DNA of 64,000 nt from Streptomyces chrestomyceticus JCM 4735 (GCF_003865135.1 NZ_BHZC01000001.1:8804001-8868000), one strand, 5' to 3'. Positions 46,384 through 55,386 are shown, counted from the first letter of the stretch. The notes: a model not told the origin generated them from the sequence alone. Program-made: numbers and translations.

Positions 46384-47177
46384 CGGTTGTCACCTGTCGG
46401 GCTGTCGGGTGCGCCGGTGCCCCGGTCCAGTTCCGCGCGGAACGCCAGCCGGTCGCCCCGGACGCGCAGGAACTCCAGGTCCACGGGGCGCCCGTCCGGC
46501 AGCCGGGTCAGCCGTTCGACGGTGAACACCGCCTGTCCCGGCGGGGTTCCGAGCAGGGCCGAGGTGCCGGGGTCCGCGTTGACCGCGTGCACGGTCACGC
46601 TCGCCGAACCCAGCGGGCCGCCGACCGACTCCTCGATCAGGCTGAACAGGTCCCGGCCCGCCAGGTCCGCGTCCAGCAGCGGCCTTCCGATGTCGGTGGT
46701 GAGGTAGGTCAGGTCCAGGGACAGCGGGTCGTCGCCGAGGCGGCGCAGCCGTTCGATGTAGACGACCTGCCCGTCGTCGGGGACGCACAGCTTGCGTGCC
46801 ACTTCCCGGGGCGGCCGGATCACGTCGGCGACCCGCACCTCGTTGCTGACCCGCCCGTACGCCGACAGGGTCTCGGCCAGTCCGGTCAGCCGCTCCAGCG
46901 TGTGCTCGTACGTACGGCGCCGGATCACCGTGCCCACGCCCTGCCGCCGTTCCACCACGCCCTCGTCGCGCAGGACGCCCAGCGCCTCGCGGACGGTGTT
47001 CCGTGAGGCGCCGTGGTCGGCGATCAGGCTCCGCTCGTCCGGCAGGACGCCGGAGGGGAAGGCTCCGGAGGCGATCTGCCGGCGGAGTACCTCCGCGACC
47101 TGCCGGGCCCGGTCCGCGCGGGACCGAGGGCGGGGGCCTGCCGGGGCGGTGGTCGGGTCGGACGGCGACGCGGTCAT
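46380..47177 (-). CDS. GntR-family regulator (HutC/UTRA type)
   Basis: A 265-residue regulator. The winged helix is residues ~20-85 (VAEVLRRQIASGAFPSGVLP, then ADHGASRNTVREALGVLRDEGVV). The rest is the UTRA ligand domain (VVYIERLRRLGDDPLSLDLTYL and VDLEFLRVRGDRLAFRAEL). GGAGAG lies before the ATG at 47177. It is upstream of, and coupled to, the MFS gene, and divergent from an amidohydrolase remnant that may once have been its target. Confidence 0.87.
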   Translation of the reverse strand: MTASPSDPTTAPAGPRPRSRADRARQVAEVLRRQIASGAFPSGVLPDERSLIADHGASRNTVREALGVLRDEGVVERRQGVGTVIRRRTYEHTLERLTGLAETLSAYGRVSNEVRVADVIRPPREVARKLCVPDDGQVVYIERLRRLGDDPLSLDLTYLTTDIGRPLLDADLAGRDLFSLIEESVGGPLGSASVTVHAVNADPGTSALLGTPPGQAVFTVERLTRLPDGRPVDLEFLRVRGDRLAFRAELDRGTGAPDSPTGDNR

Positions 47178-47238
47178 GGGCTCTCCGCAGCTCGGCTCGG
47201 GGCGCGCCGGGCGACTCGGGGCCGGGCGCCTGCCCAAC

Positions 47239-48288
47239 CTAGGGTCCGCATGCGCGCTCGACGAGGAGAGCGCCTACCTGGCGGCGAAACTGGCCGCGCT
47301 GGAAGCGCTGCGCGGCGGATTCACCTCCGTCGCCGACGCCGGGACCCGCGCGCCCGTCGACGTCGCGGTCCTGGCGCAGGCCACCCAGGAGGCCGGTATC
47401 CGCTGCGTGCTGGGGCAGGTGTGCTCGGACGGCAAGGGCGGCGAACGGCACCTCGCCCGCTGGGACGGGTCCCGGCTGGTCCACCCGTCCCTGGCGATTC
47501 CCGTGCAGGAGGACGCCGCCGACGCCGGGGTGCTGCGGCGCACGGCACGGCTGTGCGCCGAAGCGGGTGCTGTCTTCCAGGTGCACGCCAACGAGCACCT
47601 CGCCTCCGTCGAACGCTCCCTCAAGAGCGTCGGCCGGCGCCCGGTGGAACACCTCCACCATGTCGGCGCCCTCGGCCCGCACACGCTCGGCGCGCACGCC
47701 ACCCTGCTCACGCCCGGCGAACTCCTTCTGCTGGCCGACACGGGCACCGCCGTCAGCTACAACCCCGTCGCCAGCGCATGGAAGGGCAACGGCGTCGCGC
47801 AGGCCGGGACGATGGCCGCCATGGGCGTGCGCTTCGGTACCGGCACGGACGGCACCCGCGGCGACGGCTTCCGCCTGGTGGACGCCGCGGAGACCGCGCA
47901 GCGGCTGGCGTTCGGCCTGTCGAGCGGCGACTCGGTGTGCGGCGCCGGCCGGGTGTGGCTGGAGCACGCGACCTCGCGCAGCGCCGACGCGCTCGGCCTG
48001 GGCCGGGTCACCGGCGAGATCGCGCCCGGCAAGGCGGCGGACTTCCTCGTCGTGGACCTCGACGTACCGGAGCTGACGCCGTCGTGGGACCTGTCCTGGG
48101 AACTGGTACGGCTCGCCAACCGCGACCAGATTCGCGCGGTCGTGGTCGGCGGCGGCCTGCGGCTCTGGGAGGGCAGGCCGCTCCACTGGGACGGCCCCGC
48201 GCTGCTACGGCGGGCCGCGGCGGCGGGGCGCGAGGTCGTGCGCCGGGCGGGCATCCGCCGCGTCGAACCGGTGCCGTCCGGTTTGTGA
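47239..48288 (+). pseudogene. Amidohydrolase (ATZ/TRZ-like), N-terminus missing
   Basis: About 350 residues of a zinc/iron amidohydrolase are well preserved: LDEESAYLAAKLAALEALRGGFTSVADAG, FQVHANEHLASVERSL, GAHATLL, VSYNPVASAWKGNG, FGTGTDGTRGDGF with the metal Asp, and GKAADFLVVDLDVPEL at the end. The first ~90-100 residues are absent, including the beta-strand and the HxH metal site. Homology begins abruptly near 47240, beside the divergent GntR start. In-frame ATG 47176 lies inside the GntR start region, so any product would lack the metal site. Probably a truncated gene. Confidence 0.75.
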
Positions 48289-48323
48289 CGCGAGCTGCCG
48301 GAGCATGCGGCCTGGTCCCGACG

Positions 48324-48592
48324 CGTCGAACCGCCGGCTATGTCTCGTCGAACCGGCTACGTCCCGTCGCGCCGGTTGCGTTTCGTCGTGCCGACTACGT
48401 TTCGTCGTACCGGGTGCGTTTCGTCGTACCGGGTGTGTCCCGTCGAACCGGCTACGTCGCGTCGTACCGGTTGCGCCTCGTCGAACCGGTGGCGTTTCGT
48501 CGTAACGGTAGGGGTGCGTCGCAACGGCCGGGTTACGTCGTAACGGTCGAGGGTCGTCGCAACGGCCGAGTCCCGTCGTAACGCTGCCGGCT
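48324..48592 (+). repeat. 19-bp-period tandem repeat array
   Basis: Thirteen consecutive 19-base units, each beginning CGTCG, start at 48346 and recur every 19 bases to 48574. A 22-base unit at 48324 precedes them. Early units read CGTCG-N-ACCGG-xTxCGT; later ones drift to CGTCG-N-AACGG-xCG. As 19 is not a multiple of 3, all three forward frames stay open with an Arg/Val/Ser-rich repeat, which looks like a by-product. The array lies between the amidohydrolase remnant and an ABC-class ATPase. See findings. Confidence 0.9.
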
Positions 48593-48682
48593 CGCCCGCG
48601 TACCCACCTGCGCCCCCTCGCGACGCATCCCGTACGCGGACGAGCCCTCAGCTCTCAGCCCTCAGCTTTCATCCCCCGACTC

Positions 48683-50494
48683 TCAGCCCTCCGCCTCCCC
48701 CGTCGGCCGCCCCAGCACCCGCAGGCCGCGCAGGCGGTTCAGGGCCGCGGCGACCTCGTGGCGGCGCGGCAGCGCGAAGTCCTCGTCGCGGACGGCGAGG
48801 AGGCGGTGCGCGCCGTCCTCCAGGTCGCCGTCGAGCAGGTCGAGCGCCTCGGCCAGGGTGCGCTTCCCGTCCACGTACCCGCGCCGCACCATCAGTTCGA
48901 GGGCCAGGCCGATGCCCGCCACCTGGCGCGCGTCCGCGATCTGTTCGACGGCCCGCAGGTCGATGTCGTGCTCGCCGAAGGTCAGCCCGTCGTCGCCGCG
49001 CGCCCGGATGCGGGAGCGGCCGCGTACGGACGTGTCGAGGGAGCCGGGGTCCGGGCGGCGGTGGGCGACGCCGGGGAAGGCGTCCGCCTCGGCGGTCCGG
49101 CCGGTCGGCACCGCCGCCAGCCGGCGCGCCCGTTCGGTGACGTCGGACGGTCGGTACGCGTCCATCATGACCACCTGGTCGGCGACCTCCATGTAGTCGC
49201 CGGACCCGCCCATCACCAGCACGGTCGAGACCCCGTGGTCCCGGTGCAGGGAGCGGACGAGGTCCACGAACGGCGTGAGCGGCTCCCGCTCCTTGGCGAC
49301 CAGCGCCTGCATCCGCGCGTCACGGATCATCAGGTTGGTGGCCGCGGTGTCCTCGTCGATGAGCAGGGCCCGCGCGCCCGCCTCGACGGCCTCGCACAGG
49401 GAGGCGGCCTGCGACGTGGAGCCGGAGGCGTTGTCCGTACAGAAGTCGGTGGTGTCCGCGCCGCTCGGCAGGTGGTCCACGAAGGCGTGCACGTCCACCC
49501 GCTCGACCCGGCGGCCGTCCTCGGAGCGGATCTTGACGGTGTCGGGCCGGGCCGCCACCCGCTCGCGGCCGTCCCCCGGGACGTGGTCCCACACGCCCGT
49601 CTCCAGGGCCCGCAGCAGCGTCGACTTGCCGTGGAAGCCGCCACCGACGATCAGGGTGACGCCTTCGCGTACGCCCATGCCGGTGACGGTCCCCGCGTGC
49701 GGCAGGTCGACCGAGACCCGCAGTTCCTCCGGAGAGGCGAACGGGACGACTCCGTCACCGGTCGCCGGACGGTCGTCCACGCCGCTGCGCCGCGGCAGCA
49801 CAGCGCCGTCGGCGACGAACGCGACCAGGCCGAGGCCGGGCAGCGCGGCGCGCAGTGCGGCGGAGTCCTCGACGGTGTCCGCGAAGGCCCGTACGTCGTC
49901 GGCGTCCAGTGCCGCGTACCGCAGCGCGCGCTCGGCGACCTTCGGCAGCAGGCCGCACAGCACGTGCTCCGCCGCGTGCCCGTCGATGCGGCGGCCGTGC
50001 CCCGGCAGGTCGACACCCAGCCGTAGCGTCACCGAGCCGTCCCGCGCGTCGACCAGGCAGGAACTGCGCTCCAGCACCTCCTGGCCGCCGGCGTCCACCC
50101 GCAGCGCCCGGTGGTCCGCCGCCTCGGCGGCCCGCCGCGCCAGATAGCTCGCCAGCGCCCGCCGCCGGACCGGCGACTCCCACAGGTCGGCGGGGAACCC
50201 GGCCTCCTCGGCCGGTACGCGCAGGGCGACCCGCGCGGGCGGCGCGTACGGGTCGGACTGCCCGCGGATCACCTCCAGGGTGAAGCCGGGCATGGACCAA
50301 CTGCCGAGGAGCGACTTGTACCTGCCGTACGAGGCGCCGTCCATCCGGCGCAGCTCCCCGGCCAGTCCGTCCCTGACCCCTTGCGGGCGGTCGGCCCGCG
50401 GCCGGTCCTGTGGACGGCCGTGGGCACGGGTCGGCCCGCGGTCCCGGCCGTGTGCGCGTCCGCGGTCGTGGTCCCGGCCTTGAGGGCGTGGCAC
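48683..50494 (-). CDS. Predicted ABC-class P-loop ATPase
   Basis: A 603-residue protein of the 'predicted ATPase of the ABC class' family (PF09818). LAGELRRMDGASYGRYKSLLGSW is the conserved N-terminus, VTLIVGGGFHGKSTLLRALETGVWDHVPGDGRE the P-loop region, TDNASGSTSQAASLCEAVEAGARALLIDEDTAATNLMIRD the ABC signature/Walker B region, and VLVMGGSGDYMEVADQVVMMDAYRP the H-loop part (regions, not full quotes). The family's function is unknown. GTG 50494 is preferred; ATG 50344 would lose part of the conserved N-terminus. Confidence 0.85.
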   Translation of the reverse strand: MPRPQGRDHDRGRAHGRDRGPTRAHGRPQDRPRADRPQGVRDGLAGELRRMDGASYGRYKSLLGSWSMPGFTLEVIRGQSDPYAPPARVALRVPAEEAGFPADLWESPVRRRALASYLARRAAEAADHRALRVDAGGQEVLERSSCLVDARDGSVTLRLGVDLPGHGRRIDGHAAEHVLCGLLPKVAERALRYAALDADDVRAFADTVEDSAALRAALPGLGLVAFVADGAVLPRRSGVDDRPATGDGVVPFASPEELRVSVDLPHAGTVTGMGVREGVTLIVGGGFHGKSTLLRALETGVWDHVPGDGRERVAARPDTVKIRSEDGRRVERVDVHAFVDHLPSGADTTDFCTDNASGSTSQAASLCEAVEAGARALLIDEDTAATNLMIRDARMQALVAKEREPLTPFVDLVRSLHRDHGVSTVLVMGGSGDYMEVADQVVMMDAYRPSDVTERARRLAAVPTGRTAEADAFPGVAHRRPDPGSLDTSVRGRSRIRARGDDGLTFGEHDIDLRAVEQIADARQVAGIGLALELMVRRGYVDGKRTLAEALDLLDGDLEDGAHRLLAVRDEDFALPRRHEVAAALNRLRGLRVLGRPTGEAEG

Positions 50495-50714
50495 AGCGCC
50501 TGCACCTTTCTCGTCGTGTCTCGTCGTGTCGTGCGGTCCCCGGTGGTCCACCGGTCCGACGGCCGACGATACCCAGACCGGCACCGCCGCGTCGCACGCG
50601 GACGCGTGTCCGGCCGCGGCCGGGCGCACCCGTCCGCGGCCGGTCACCGGCCCCGCCCCCGTACCGGGGGAGCCCGTCGGCGCGCGACGGGCCCCTCAGT
50701 ACACGGCGGCCCCG

Positions 50715-50939
50715 TCAGTACACCGCGAAGGGGAACAGCCGCCCGGGCGCGTCCGCCTGCGCGCCCTGACCGTCAGCCGCACGGACCGGCCGCAGCCCGA
50801 CCAGAGTGGTGCCGCCGCACGCGCAGATCACGGATGTGGCGACGAGCAGCCGGCCGGAGCAGTCGACGACCGGGGTGGTGAAGGTGCGCGGCTCCGCGGC
50901 CCCGCACCGACGGCACGCCGCCGTCGGCGCCGCGCTCAC
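50715..50939 (-). CDS. Small zinc-ribbon-like protein
   Basis: A 74-residue protein with two Cys pairs, AACRRCGAAEPRTF and SVICACGGTTLVGL, positioned like a zinc ribbon. Its GTG start overlaps the stop of the upstream small membrane protein (GTGA), so the two are translationally coupled. It lacks helix-turn-helix or enzyme motifs. Confidence 0.6.
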   Translation of the reverse strand: MSAAPTAACRRCGAAEPRTFTTPVVDCSGRLLVATSVICACGGTTLVGLRPVRAADGQGAQADAPGRLFPFAVY

Positions 50940-51127
50940 CGTTCCCGCCCCGTCCCGCCCCGCACGGCGGCCGGCGTGAGCGCCGAGCCCAGGAGCAGGA
51001 CCCAGAGGGAGTCCTGCGACACGGGGAATCCGGTGGGGGAGGGCGTCACCAGGGTGACGCCGACGATGAGCACCGCCACGAAGGCGATGCCCGTACAGCG
51101 AAGGGCTATCCTGCAGTCGACGGACAT
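50936..51127 (-). CDS. Small membrane protein
   Basis: A 63-residue protein with two membrane helices, IAFVAVLIVGVTLVTPS and SLWVLLLGSALTPAAV, and Cys residues at positions 5 and 11 in the short N-terminus. AAGGAGA lies 6 bases before the ATG at 51127. Coupled to the zinc-ribbon-like gene downstream. Function unknown. Confidence 0.62.
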   Translation of the reverse strand: MSVDCRIALRCTGIAFVAVLIVGVTLVTPSPTGFPVSQDSLWVLLLGSALTPAAVRGGTGRER

Positions 51128-51527
51128 GAGGTCTCCTTGTGGGTGAAGAACACGAGGTTTTCCGAGTTCGGCAGAAGGCCGTTCCCTGCTTCCCGCCAGA
51201 AGCTCCAGGGAGCGGCCTCTTCGTGTGCCGGTGGCGGTACGGGCGCCGCCCGCCCGCCGGTTCGTGCCGGCCGGTCGCGATCGGCTGTCAGGTCACATGA
51301 CGTCCTCCTTCCCGCTGGCCGGCCGCGCTGAGCCGTGCGGCCCGTACACCGGAAGTGTCGGCCCCGCGCTCACCTGCGCCTATGGCGGAGCGACGGGCGC
51401 AGGCATTTCTGAGCACCGCGACAGCGCGCCGGGACACTGGCGAACACCGGTGGCACAGGCGGACAATGACGGACAGGCACGGAACTTCTGTGGCGCCGCC
51501 GCCGCGCACCCGGGGGATGATGATCCA
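51128..51527. other. Divergent intergenic region
   Basis: 400 bases between the small-protein operon and the HTH protein. I see no repeat, hairpin or credible gene. The forward frame upstream of TTG 51528 stays open to 51225 but loses codon bias and shows no helix-turn-helix, so it is probably leader sequence. Confidence 0.4.
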
Positions 51528-52391
51528 TTGACCGAACGGCCAGCGTCCCCACCTGTACCGGAGCCCGTGGAGGCGTTCGCGGAGCAACTGCGCGAACTGC
51601 GGCTGCGGTGCTTCGAACCGACCGAGGCCCGCCTCGCCCTCCAGATGAAGTGCGGGCGCAGCTCGGTGTCCGCGATGCTCAACGGGCGCCGCTTCCCGAG
51701 CTGGGAACTGACCTCGGCCTTCGTCGCCGCGTGCGGCGCGGAACCGGCGGACTGGCTGGACCGCTGGCGGGACGCGAAGCGCCGCCTCGACGCGCTGCGC
51801 CGGGGACCGGCCGGCCAGGACGGGGCCGCGCGCCCGGTGGCGCTGCCGGACGCCGGCGGTGACGCGCTCCTCGCCGCGACCTGGTACCGCAGCAACCCCG
51901 AGTTCTACACCGCGGCGGCCCGGTGCGTCCGGGCCGCCCGGACGGAGATCAGGGTGACGTACACCCGCCGCTACCCGCCCGACCAGTACACGACGAAAGC
52001 CTCGGCGGACTACTTCGCGGACATCCTGGCCTGGGCGCGCGAGGACACCGAGGACCAGCGCAGCGTCCGCCGGATCATCGGCGTCCCCGAGACCGACGGC
52101 GTACCCGACCGGGACGTCCTGGCCTGGGCCCGGCGGCACCGGGAGGAGACCGGGCACCTCCTCAACTACGAGGCGAACGTACTGCGGTGGACGGCGGCGG
52201 CCGACGGCCTGAACATGGCGCTGATCGACGACAGCACCGTCTTCCTGGCCTTCTCCGGGGGCGCCCGTCAGAAGCTGAACGGCTTCAGCGTCCAGGACCC
52301 GACGTACATGTCCTACTTCGCCGCCTACTTCGAACAACTGTGGACGCCCCTCCAGGCGCTGGGTGCCTACCTGGACGCCACGGGAGGCTGA
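51528..52391 (+). CDS. HTH protein with DUF5919/PLD-like C-terminus
   Basis: A 287-residue protein. The N-terminal ~80 residues (AFAEQLRELRLRCFEP, GRSSVSAMLNGRRFPSWEL, DWLDRWRDAKRRLD) are the same XRE-like HTH seen at the start of the two nSTAND proteins in this window. The C-terminal part (EFYTAAARCVRAARTEIRVTYTRRYPP, ADYFADILAWARE, GLNMALIDDSTVFLAFSGG) resembles the DUF5919/phospholipase-D-like domain often fused to such HTHs. No HKD motif is seen. Start TTG 51528 behind GGGGGAT. Confidence 0.65.
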   Translation: MTERPASPPVPEPVEAFAEQLRELRLRCFEPTEARLALQMKCGRSSVSAMLNGRRFPSWELTSAFVAACGAEPADWLDRWRDAKRRLDALRRGPAGQDGAARPVALPDAGGDALLAATWYRSNPEFYTAAARCVRAARTEIRVTYTRRYPPDQYTTKASADYFADILAWAREDTEDQRSVRRIIGVPETDGVPDRDVLAWARRHREETGHLLNYEANVLRWTAAADGLNMALIDDSTVFLAFSGGARQKLNGFSVQDPTYMSYFAAYFEQLWTPLQALGAYLDATGG

Positions 52392-52433
52392 CGCGGCGTC
52401 GCCGGACGGCCCACCACCTTTCACGAGGGAGGC

Positions 52434-53060
52434 GTGACGGCGCATACTGCCAGCGTGAGCAATGAGCGACCGAACGGCGCCCCGGACCTTGACGCCCCGT
52501 CGCCCGCTGACCGGGAGCAGTGGATCCAAGGGCGCGAGAAGACCGTGGACCGGCGTGAACGCCATGCCGACGAGCGGGAACGGCTGGCAATCCGGCGTGA
52601 CGAGGCCGCCGACCGGCGGGAGCGCCTCGCGGAAACCCGGGAGAACACGGCCGACGCGCGGGAAACCCGCGCGGACGCACGGGAGGCGGCCGCCGACCGG
52701 CGCCAGACCGTTCTCGATGCGCGGGAAGAGCGGGCGGACCGCCGGTCCCGCGCCGCCGGCGAGGACAGCGTCAGCCGTCGGCAGCGCTCCGCCGAGGCCA
52801 TCGAGCGGGCCCAGGACCTGATCACGGCCAGTCAGGAACAGCTCCAGCGAGTCGAAGCGGCCTTGCGCCGCGCGGAAGCACGCGAAGAGTTCGAGCAGCG
52901 GGCCGTCGACCAGGAAGTGGCGGACTCGGAACGCCAGGCGCATGGCGACGCCCATGTGGCGCAGGACGCCCCCCGACACGTCCGGGCCGGGGCAAGCGGG
53001 AAAGTGACGACAGGGTGGGGGCGGCGGGGACGGCTCCCGCCGCTCCCGCGTGGCCCGTGA
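52434..53060 (+). CDS. Heptad-repeat coiled-coil protein
   Basis: A 208-residue very charged protein. From about residue 34 there are some eleven consecutive seven-residue units of the form Arg-Glu-x-x-Ala-Asp-Arg (for example REKTVDR RERHADE), giving an uninterrupted coiled coil. A second coiled segment (SQEQLQRVEAALRRAEAREEFEQ) and a basic C-terminus follow. No catalytic motif. GGGAGG lies just before GTG 52434, 43 bases after the HTH gene, so the two are probably co-transcribed. Confidence 0.7.
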   Translation: MTAHTASVSNERPNGAPDLDAPSPADREQWIQGREKTVDRRERHADERERLAIRRDEAADRRERLAETRENTADARETRADAREAAADRRQTVLDAREERADRRSRAAGEDSVSRRQRSAEAIERAQDLITASQEQLQRVEAALRRAEAREEFEQRAVDQEVADSERQAHGDAHVAQDAPRHVRAGASGKVTTGWGRRGRLPPLPRGP

Positions 53061-53070
53061 CGGAACGCGA

Positions 53071-53096
53071 CTCCCGGCACCGGCCGGTGCCGGGAG
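53071..53096. terminator. Bidirectional terminator palindrome
   Basis: CTCCCGGCACCGG (53071-53083) is immediately followed by its exact reverse complement CCGGTGCCGGGAG (53084-53096), between the convergent coiled-coil and secreted-protein genes. Confidence 0.78.
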
Positions 53097-53108
53097 CGTG
53101 CGGGGCGT

Positions 53109-54086
53109 CTACCGTGCGCCGGCCGGTGCGAGCGCGTCGTCGGCGAAGCGCGGCACCTCCGCGTTCTCGTCGTGGCCGCCGTTCTTCTCGCGGATCCACT
53201 TGCCGGCCAGGGCGGGGATCCAGGCCGAGAACTCGCTCTGCGTCAGGTCGGCGGGGACCTTGCCGCCCAGCTTGTTGATGTCCGCGGCGGGGTAGCCGCC
53301 GGGCGCGTCGATGCGTTCGGCCGGGGTGTCCTTCATCGTCGCGTCCCAGACCTGGAGGGCGAACGTGGTGCAGTTCCTGGCGGACGTACCCGCCCAGCCG
53401 CCGGTCAGGAGGAAGTTCCAACTGGGCAGCAGCGTGTACTTCTCGTTGAGTTCGCCACGCCGCTGGATCTCCTGCTTGAAGGCGCTCTGCTGGGCGCCGG
53501 TCAGCGCCGTACAGCGCGCGGCGCGTGCGGAGTGCGCCTGGCCCTGGTCCTGCTTGCGGCTCGGCCGGTCCCATTCGACCAGCGGCTTGCCGGGTACGTT
53601 GATGTCGTAACCGGTGTAGTTGACGGACATGCCGTCGACCGGGGAACCGTCACCGTTGGTGCCGTCCGGATCGTTCGGCTGGAAGGAATACGTGTCGTAG
53701 CGGGCCTCTTCGCCGCTGTCCAGCTTCCGGTGCAGCTTGCCGCCGCTGTTGAAGTGCACGAGCCAGCTATGACCGAACACGTGCTGGCTCACGTTCAGTT
53801 CGTAGAGCAGCTTGTTCGTCTGCTCGGCGTAGGACAGCTCGCCGTACTTCTTCTGGAAGCCGTCGCTCTTCCACAGCGCGTGGGCCCGCTTGCCGATGTC
53901 CCAGACGTAGCCGCCGGTGGTGCGGTCGGTGATCTCGGTGCTGTAGATGCAGAGCACATTGTCCAGTGAGCGGGCACCGGTCGGCCGGGGCCGGTCGGCG
54001 GCGTGTACGGCGGGCGCCTGGAGCAGGGCCAGGAGGAGGGCCGCCGCGGCGCTCGACGTGAGCACGGCCGGCGTACGTAATGTCAT
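53109..54086 (-). CDS. Secreted hypothetical protein, Cys/His-rich
   Basis: A 325-residue exported protein. The signal peptide spans residues 1-29 (ending VHAADR). The mature part has SWLVHFNSGGKLHRKLDSGEE, a conserved-looking WNFLLTGGWAGTSARNCTTFALQVWDATMKDTP and a charged end. The Cys in RNCTTFALQVW and upstream His suggest a papain-like/NlpC-type hydrolase, but I am not certain. Start ATG 54086, preceded by AAGGAAAG. Confidence 0.65.
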   Translation of the reverse strand: MTLRTPAVLTSSAAAALLLALLQAPAVHAADRPRPTGARSLDNVLCIYSTEITDRTTGGYVWDIGKRAHALWKSDGFQKKYGELSYAEQTNKLLYELNVSQHVFGHSWLVHFNSGGKLHRKLDSGEEARYDTYSFQPNDPDGTNGDGSPVDGMSVNYTGYDINVPGKPLVEWDRPSRKQDQGQAHSARAARCTALTGAQQSAFKQEIQRRGELNEKYTLLPSWNFLLTGGWAGTSARNCTTFALQVWDATMKDTPAERIDAPGGYPAADINKLGGKVPADLTQSEFSAWIPALAGKWIREKNGGHDENAEVPRFADDALAPAGAR

Positions 54087-54414
54087 GACGTGCGGGTACT
54101 TTCCTTCGGTCGGCCGGCGGCTCGGACGCGCCGCCGGCTCGGCGTACCAAGATCATTTCGGTCGGTGGTCCCGTGCGCCAAGGGCGGAAAGTCCTGGCGG
54201 GGCGGGACTTTCGCCCTTACGGGGGCGAGGGCGGTGCCGGGGCTTGTACGGCCGGGCCGGGGGAGAGGTGGCCGGAGCCGGGACCGGGGCGGCCGGGCGC
54301 CCGGGACGTGGCGCGTGATCAACTGGTCCGGTCCGGCCGGGTGGCCCGCCCGCCGCGCCGGACGGCACCGTGACACGGCGTCCGACGTTCCGACCCCCGG
54401 GAGAGTGGTCCGCG
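54087..54414. other. Divergent intergenic region with inverted repeat
   Basis: 328 bases between the divergent secreted-protein and PLP-enzyme genes. GCCGGCGGC (54113-54121) and GCCGCCGGC (54130-54138) form a perfect 9-base inverted repeat in the leader of the leftward gene. The rest is G/C-rich filler. Confidence 0.4.
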
Positions 54415-55386
54415 ATGAGCAGCATCAGCTACGACGACGTGCAGGCGGCGGCCGGCCGGATCGCCGGGGACGTGCGCCCGGTCACCGTCGCACCGGTCGA
54501 CCCGGGCGGGTTCGGGCCCGGCGAGGGCTGGCTCGCCTACGAGTTCACCCAGCACACCGGGTCCTTCAAGGCTCGCGGCGCGGCCAACTTCATCGCCGCG
54601 CACCGCGAGGCCGGCACCCTGCCCGAAGCCGGGGTGGTCATCGCCTCCGGGGGCAACGCCGGACTGGCCTGCGCCTGGGCGGCGGGCCGCCACGGCGTCC
54701 GGGCGACGGTCTTCCTGCCCGAGACCGCGCCGCCGGTCAAGGTCGCCCGGCTGCGCCTGCTCGGCGCCGACGTACGCCAGGTGGGCACCGAGTACGCCGC
54801 CGCGCTGGAGGCGTCCCGGGAACACGCCGGACGGACCGGCGCGTTGGAGGCGCACGCGTACGACCACCCGCTGATCGCCGCCGGGGCCGGTACCCTGCTG
54901 GAGGAGATCCGGGCCGCGCTGCCCGGCCTGGACACGGTCGTCGTCGCGGTCGGCGGCGGTGGCCTGTTCAGCGGGGTCACCGCGGCCGCGCACCACCACG
55001 GCGTCCAGGTCGTGGCCGTCGAGCCGGAGAACTGCCGGGCGCTGAACGCGGCGATCGAGGCGGGCCGGGTCGTCGACGTCCCGGTGGACTCCGTCGCCGC
55101 CGACTCGCTGGGCGCGCGCCGCGCCAGCCGGATGGCGCTGGACTGGGCCCTGCGGGCCGAGGCGGTCTCGCTGCTGGTCCCGGACGAGGCGATCGTGGCC
55201 GCGCGCCGGAGCCTGTGGGACGACCGCAGGCTGGCGGTCGAGCACGGCACGGCGGCCGCCTTCGCCGCCCTCCGGTCCGGGGCGTACCGGCCCGCGCCGG
55301 GGGAGCGGGTGTGCGTCGTCGTGTGCGGCGCGAACACCGACCCGTCGGACCTGGTACGTACCGAGCCCGTACGCCCCGGTGAGTGA
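54415..55386 (+). CDS. PLP-dependent threonine/serine dehydratase-like enzyme
   Basis: A 323-residue fold-type II PLP enzyme. The Schiff-base lysine is in TGSFKARGAANFI, the asparagine-loop in SGGNAGLACAWAA, and the phosphate-binding tetraglycine loop in VVAVGGGGLFSGV. It lacks the regulatory ACT domain of biosynthetic threonine deaminase, so it fits catabolic serine/threonine dehydratase or diaminopropionate/hydroxy-amino-acid lyase relatives. It lies 327 bases before the NRPS and could supply or recycle an amino acid for it, but co-transcription is not shown. Confidence 0.86.
   Translation: MSSISYDDVQAAAGRIAGDVRPVTVAPVDPGGFGPGEGWLAYEFTQHTGSFKARGAANFIAAHREAGTLPEAGVVIASGGNAGLACAWAAGRHGVRATVFLPETAPPVKVARLRLLGADVRQVGTEYAAALEASREHAGRTGALEAHAYDHPLIAAGAGTLLEEIRAALPGLDTVVVAVGGGGLFSGVTAAAHHHGVQVVAVEPENCRALNAAIEAGRVVDVPVDSVAADSLGARRASRMALDWALRAEAVSLLVPDEAIVAARRSLWDDRRLAVEHGTAAAFAALRSGAYRPAPGERVCVVVCGANTDPSDLVRTEPVRPGE

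Noticed and set aside
44848..47177. Export system for the lasso peptide
   Set aside because: The MFS gene is 39 kb from the lasso genes and is coupled to its own GntR regulator.
48305..48543. Arg/Val/Ser-rich peptides in the repeat array
   Set aside because: All three forward frames stay open because 19 is not a multiple of 3; there is no ribosome site and no conserved frame.
48324..48592. CRISPR array
   Set aside because: Units are contiguous 19-mers without spacers, and no cas gene is present.
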